64,000 bases of DNA from contig FSRD01000001.1 of the NCBI GenBank assembly GCA_900129675.1, forward strand, positions 6,437,501 through 6,501,500, given 5' to 3'. The stretch comes from Bradyrhizobium erythrophlei (GTDB lineage Bacteria; Pseudomonadota; Alphaproteobacteria; Rhizobiales; Xanthobacteraceae). The stretch's first letter is position 1, and each line of letters starts with the position of its first letter. The notes beneath the pieces were generated by a model. The model ran no database searches, was not told the origin of the DNA, and saw only the letters and a program-made list of their open reading frames with translations. A program made the position numbers and the translations under genes. Shown piece after piece: positions 60,709-64,000 of this stretch.

Positions 60709-62216
60709 TAGGTTCCTCCGAAGCGATTGCCGCCGCCGTTTGCAGTGTATTCGTAAAATGCTTGCGTGGTGCTCAGCGTGGTACTGCCCGGCACCGGAGG
60801 CTGTGTCTGGCTGAGGATGATTGGCGCTACCAGCGGCACCCGTTGCGCGTCCCGTTGCGCGGCCACGACGAGCGCGCCGGCCGCAGCATTGATTACGTCG
60901 TCATGGGCGCCGGGCGCGTGATCGACACTGTCCTTGCCGCCGCGCGCGGTTCGTCTTTCCAATCCACAGAGCTGTGATGTCAGGCGAGGATGATCCAGCA
61001 GTTCAACCCGACCCGAGTTGAGCATCGGCAATAGCGCTAGATAAATGTCGCTCTTGGTCTGGCTGGCGACTTGATAATCGACGCCATGAACAGCGAAGCG
61101 TTCCCTGGGCCACAATCCCGCATAACGGTCGCCACGGACGGTGCTGATGCCATAGCTCTTGATGGTGTCGGCGAATTCCTTGACGACTGATTCGGGCGAG
61201 AACGGTGGCTTGCGTTCGCGCGCCAGATCGAGGATAGCCCGCTCGCCTTCCATATGGGCGATGCCCAAGGTCATGCTGTCGCTGCTGCCGCCGGATGGAT
61301 CGCAGAACGCGACGTAAGCCACACCCTCGATGCGGGGCAGTTCGTAACGGCCAAGCACGACGGCAGCGTCCACCACCTCGCGAGAGATGAAGGTTTCAAC
61401 ATCGGTGCGAAACTCTGCGCCATATTCGGCAGCGGCGCTGGCTGAGTCAGCTTCGTATGCGGCATCCACGATACTTTGCGGCACGCTGGGGTTCATGGTC
61501 CGCGTCGGCGCTTTCCAGACCAGAACAGGACTGTCCTTGCCGAAGTGGCGGCGATGGGCATCCCACAACGCGCCGCGCCGTGCATAGGGACTGGACGCAC
61601 ACAGCAGCATCGCATTGGGTATCGTCGCCATCGCGGGGCGAATCGCGGCGAGAATTTCCTTATCGGGATTGGCGCTTTCGTCATTGCGCCAGAATGCTAT
61701 TTCATCGCATAGCGCGGCAACCAGCGTATAGCCGCGATTGCTTCTGAAGCTGGCGGCTTGGATTTCGATCGAGATGGAATTGGTCAGGTCGAAAGTGTCG
61801 GCGGTCTCACGCTCGATCATCCGCTTCAGCATCGGCACGCCGGTCAGCAAGCCTTTGACAAATCTAAAAATGGTGCGAGCGGCCTTCCGATCCTGCGCGA
61901 TGATGACGATGGTACCGCGCTCGCCGGGGGCCAGGTATCGTCTGTATTCGAAGAAGCAAGCCAGATAGACGGCGACTAAAGCGAGCATGCGGGATTTGCC
62001 GCCCCTGCGGCCTATCGCCAGCCAGACTTCCTTGAATGCGGTTATCGGCGGTAGCTCGCGGCCCGTGCACTGCTGATAGACCGCGAGTTGCTGCGGCGTC
62101 ATCGGCAGTGCGAACAGCGCGGCGAGGAAGATCAGCCAGTTGTCCCACGACGCGTGCCGCTTGAACCAAGGCTGGAACAGCTTGGTATCGCGCACCGCGT
62201 CGAGGATGGTGATCAT
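60708..62216 (-). CDS. Phage terminase large subunit
   Basis: The 502-residue packaging motor has an ATPase half with Walker A in EVWLAIGRRGGKSRMLALVA (about residues 67-75) and Walker B in LVAALCDEIAFW. Its nuclease half has VAFCDPSGGSSD, VRGDRYAGLWP and AHDDVINAAAGAL. The length fits large terminases. It overlaps the small-subunit-like gene by four bases. No portal or capsid gene follows within the window. Confidence 0.92.
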   Translation of the reverse strand: MITILDAVRDTKLFQPWFKRHASWDNWLIFLAALFALPMTPQQLAVYQQCTGRELPPITAFKEVWLAIGRRGGKSRMLALVAVYLACFFEYRRYLAPGERGTIVIIAQDRKAARTIFRFVKGLLTGVPMLKRMIERETADTFDLTNSISIEIQAASFRSNRGYTLVAALCDEIAFWRNDESANPDKEILAAIRPAMATIPNAMLLCASSPYARRGALWDAHRRHFGKDSPVLVWKAPTRTMNPSVPQSIVDAAYEADSASAAAEYGAEFRTDVETFISREVVDAAVVLGRYELPRIEGVAYVAFCDPSGGSSDSMTLGIAHMEGERAILDLARERKPPFSPESVVKEFADTIKSYGISTVRGDRYAGLWPRERFAVHGVDYQVASQTKSDIYLALLPMLNSGRVELLDHPRLTSQLCGLERRTARGGKDSVDHAPGAHDDVINAAAGALVVAAQRDAQRVPLVAPIILSQTQPPVPGSTTLSTTQAFYEYTANGGGNRFGGT

Positions 62217-62653
62217 TCGCCGTCATCTTCATCCGTTGTAACGGTTGCGGGATGATCGGCGGCCCTGAGATAGTCCTGCAGGAGTGGCGTGACGTCGCGG
62301 GCGACACGCTTTAGGCCGACACTTTCTAACAATCGACGTAGGTTGTTCGCACCTCGAAAGTACAAATCCAACTGCTCCGCAGTGGGCCCATGCTTGCTCA
62401 GGGCAAAGGACTGCTGCTCGATCCACTCCAGCTCGACGGTGATCGCGGCAATTCGTCGGCAGATCGAGCGCTCGCCGGCACTGATGACATCCGGGCCGCC
62501 GAGGTCTGCAATGTGAAGTGCCAGAAGGTCCTGGAGGCGACGGGACCAGCCGCTGCGGCCATTCTGGATAACGCGAGCGAACAGGGCACCGTTGGTGATC
62601 CGGCTTCTGTGCCGTACATCGGCAACCTGGCCACTCGCGATCGGGCGCGTCAT
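62213..62653 (-). CDS. Putative terminase small-subunit-like protein
   Basis: The 146-residue protein precedes the large terminase with a four-base overlap, the usual place of a small subunit. It has a helical core (DVISAGERSICRRIAAITVE and QLDLYFRGANNLRRLLES) and an acidic tail. Sequence support for DNA recognition is weak, so the call relies mostly on position. Confidence 0.6.
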   Translation of the reverse strand: MTRPIASGQVADVRHRSRITNGALFARVIQNGRSGWSRRLQDLLALHIADLGGPDVISAGERSICRRIAAITVELEWIEQQSFALSKHGPTAEQLDLYFRGANNLRRLLESVGLKRVARDVTPLLQDYLRAADHPATVTTDEDDGE

Positions 62654-62925
62654 CGAGCTTCCTTATATTTGTAACGGGGGAACCTGCCCCGGCGGACTAA
62701 ACGTCGCGCGTCGCGGGCAGCTGGTAATAGGATAGGGGCTTAAAGGGCTGTTTGCCAGGCCGGGGGGCGCGCCAGGGGGCGCACGACGGCCAAGCCGGGA
62801 CTAACCCGGCCCTGGACTATTCGGCCTGCTGAGGCCCTTCCCTGCCCGGCTGCCGGGAACCAGTAGTAAGAGGCCAGGATGACCTTCGCGGGCCGGGGGT
62901 CCCCTGACCCCAGTTAGGCCTGCTT

Positions 62926-62948
62926 CGGTTTACCCGACGTTTACCCCG
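62926..62948. repeat. Inverted copy of the 51754-51777 double motif
   Basis: GGTTTACCCG followed by CGTTTACCCCG is the reverse complement, with one base fewer between the halves, of the sequence at 51754-51777. Confidence 0.55.
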
Positions 62949-63441
62949 TGACAGAACTGGAGCTAATATAGACCGGAAAATCCTTTAAACATAGCGATTT
63001 TTCTAATCAGGCCTCCGGTCTAGATAAGCGGGGGTCGCCGGTTTTGGGCTCCTCGCCGCTGGTCCCGGGGCTGGTAGTCGTCGATAAGAGATGCCACTAC
63101 AAGGTGTATCGGAGTGCAGGTGGTATTTTTGGATCAGGTCAACTGGAAGTAGGCAGGTCGATGCTATGGAAACAGCCCGGAAAAAGATCGATTACAGTAT
63201 AAAATTTTGGCGCAGGTTCCGTAGCGGGAACTTTATCGCGGGAACCCGGTTCCCGTCCCGATCGGCGCAGGCGCAGGGACGATAGAACCCGTCCCCGGTA
63301 AAATCCCTTAGCCGACCCCCGAATAATCGCCATGTGGCCTTCCTAATAGCCCCCTCATGCCGGGATAAACGGTTAAGGAACCTAGCTTTTTCGGTGCGCC
63401 CGGTGTAGCCCTTGGCGTTAACGCGATAGGACGCCTAGCGA

Positions 63442-63675
63442 ATAGCACTGATACTGGCTAAATCTATAATCTTTCCAAGAGGTTAGTACCCGTGTGGGGG
63501 GGGCGGCCGTATCAGGGCTATTAGCGGATGCTATAAAGTCCCCCCATTTATATTATATACCCCTTTACTTTTTTCGTCGGAGAATACCAGATCCGGTGAT
63601 AGCACTGATATTTCTAACGACCAGTGGCCTTTAACCCAATATAATTGCTAATGAATTTTCTAGTATCAGTGCTAT
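63442..63675. repeat. Three copies of ATAGCACTGATA
   Basis: Identical 12-mers lie at 63442-63453 and 63599-63610 (forward) and 63664-63675 (reverse). The last two form an inverted pair 53 bases apart in AT-rich DNA. Chance recurrence of a 12-mer three times in 234 bases is unlikely. Confidence 0.65.
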
Positions 63676-63781
63676 TACCCTAAATAAAAGACCCCCCTAC
63701 GGGCCGCCCCGCCGCCGGGGACCCCCGAAGCGGTTCTAGCCCCGCGCGCGCGCGGAATAAGCCGCCGTGGGCCTCCGCAGC

Positions 63782-63994
63782 TTACCAATTCGGCACCGAT
63801 GCCCTTACGATCTCGGCCAGCTGTTCTACAGATTTTTCCTTGATTTTCTCCAAGGTCCAGTCGCCGCCGACGACGACGATGGACTGAAGAGCCGTGACCG
63901 CCGGGTAGTTCTTGTCGATGGCCATTCGTATCCGATGCCCGGTGTTTGTCATTCCCGCTCGCGCGATGGCGTGGCTGAGATGGTTCTCATTCAC
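63782..63994 (-). CDS. C-terminal part of an unknown protein (cut by window edge)
   Basis: At least 70 residues are visible, ending DWTLEKIKEKSVEQLAEIVR then ASVPNW. The frame continues to the right edge, so the apparent GTG start at 63994 may be internal. No family recognised. Confidence 0.5.
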   Translation of the reverse strand: MNENHLSHAIARAGMTNTGHRIRMAIDKNYPAVTALQSIVVVGGDWTLEKIKEKSVEQLAEIVRASVPNW

Positions 63995-64000
63995 TTCGGC

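Larger units (their letters stand above)
62654..63781. other. 1.1-kb non-coding region with short repeats
   Basis: No frame here looks coding on either strand. The left half is very GC-rich; 63541-63680 is AT-rich. Contents include the GTTTACCC double motif at 62926-62948, several GGGAAC/GTTCCC pairs near 63216-63256, and three ATAGCACTGATA sites. I saw no tRNA. Confidence 0.55.

Overview
The window looks like chromosomal DNA of a Bradyrhizobium-type alphaproteobacterium. The coding DNA is GC-rich. It carries a cytochrome c oxidase cluster laid out like bradyrhizobial coxMNOP, a divergent oxyR/katG pair, several small secreted proteins of a bradyrhizobial type, and the palindromic intergenic repeats common in this group (16595-16680, 18112-18158, 35226-35440). 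Species cannot be fixed from the sequence alone. Family assignments are from recognised motifs and memory of the families; no search was run.

Layout. 1-2.3 kb: a cut-off AraC-type regulator, a membrane-protein remnant and a complete IS630-type element. 2.5-11.3 kb: a transglutaminase-like protein, a DUF2189 membrane protein, an ISAs1-family element with a perfect 10-bp target duplication, then an operon for a haem-copper oxidase (subunits II, I, III, III-like, IV) and a GYD protein. 11.3-12 kb: a VapBC-type toxin-antitoxin pair. 12.3-23 kb: chromosomal metabolism and envelope genes (CoA-transferase, RidA-like, outer-membrane beta-barrel, TetR, acyl-CoA dehydrogenase, its kinase-like partner, TPR proteins). 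22.3-30.3 kb: oxyR/katG, an IS1634-type element, an amidase and a double-hotdog thioesterase. 30.3-35 kb: a secreted metallo-beta-lactamase-fold protein, a deletion-scarred thioesterase copy, proline-rich secreted proteins, a methyltransferase and a cupin.

35.5-55 kb is accessory. It starts with two unusual proteins, one TIR/deoxyribosyltransferase-like and one with a C-terminal domain seen in effector-type proteins. A compact phage-type replication/recombination module follows (39.2-51.5 kb) with two divergent arms around a control region at 44.2-44.5 kb. The leftward arm has an ERF annealing protein, a YqaJ-like exonuclease, an RNA-polymerase-alpha-CTD-like protein and an AlpA-type regulator. 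The rightward arm has a Cro-like repressor, VRR-NUC and PD-(D/E)XK nucleases, MT-A70 and C5 DNA methyltransferases, a primase and a RepA-type helicase. It ends in an iteron-like array that is a good candidate replication origin. The module is bounded by two broken pieces of the same type of IS5-family transposase, and a damaged tRNA-Thr lies just beyond. A large zinc-ribbon/nuclease protein follows at 52.5-55 kb.

55-58.8 kb holds host-type small genes and gene remnants. 59-62.7 kb is a leftward terminase module (small and large subunit plus coiled-coil proteins) without portal or capsid genes. 62.7-63.8 kb has no credible gene but carries short repeats, one shared in inverted form with 51.75 kb. 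No integrase is seen anywhere, so the phage material looks fragmentary or rearranged. No CRISPR array was found.
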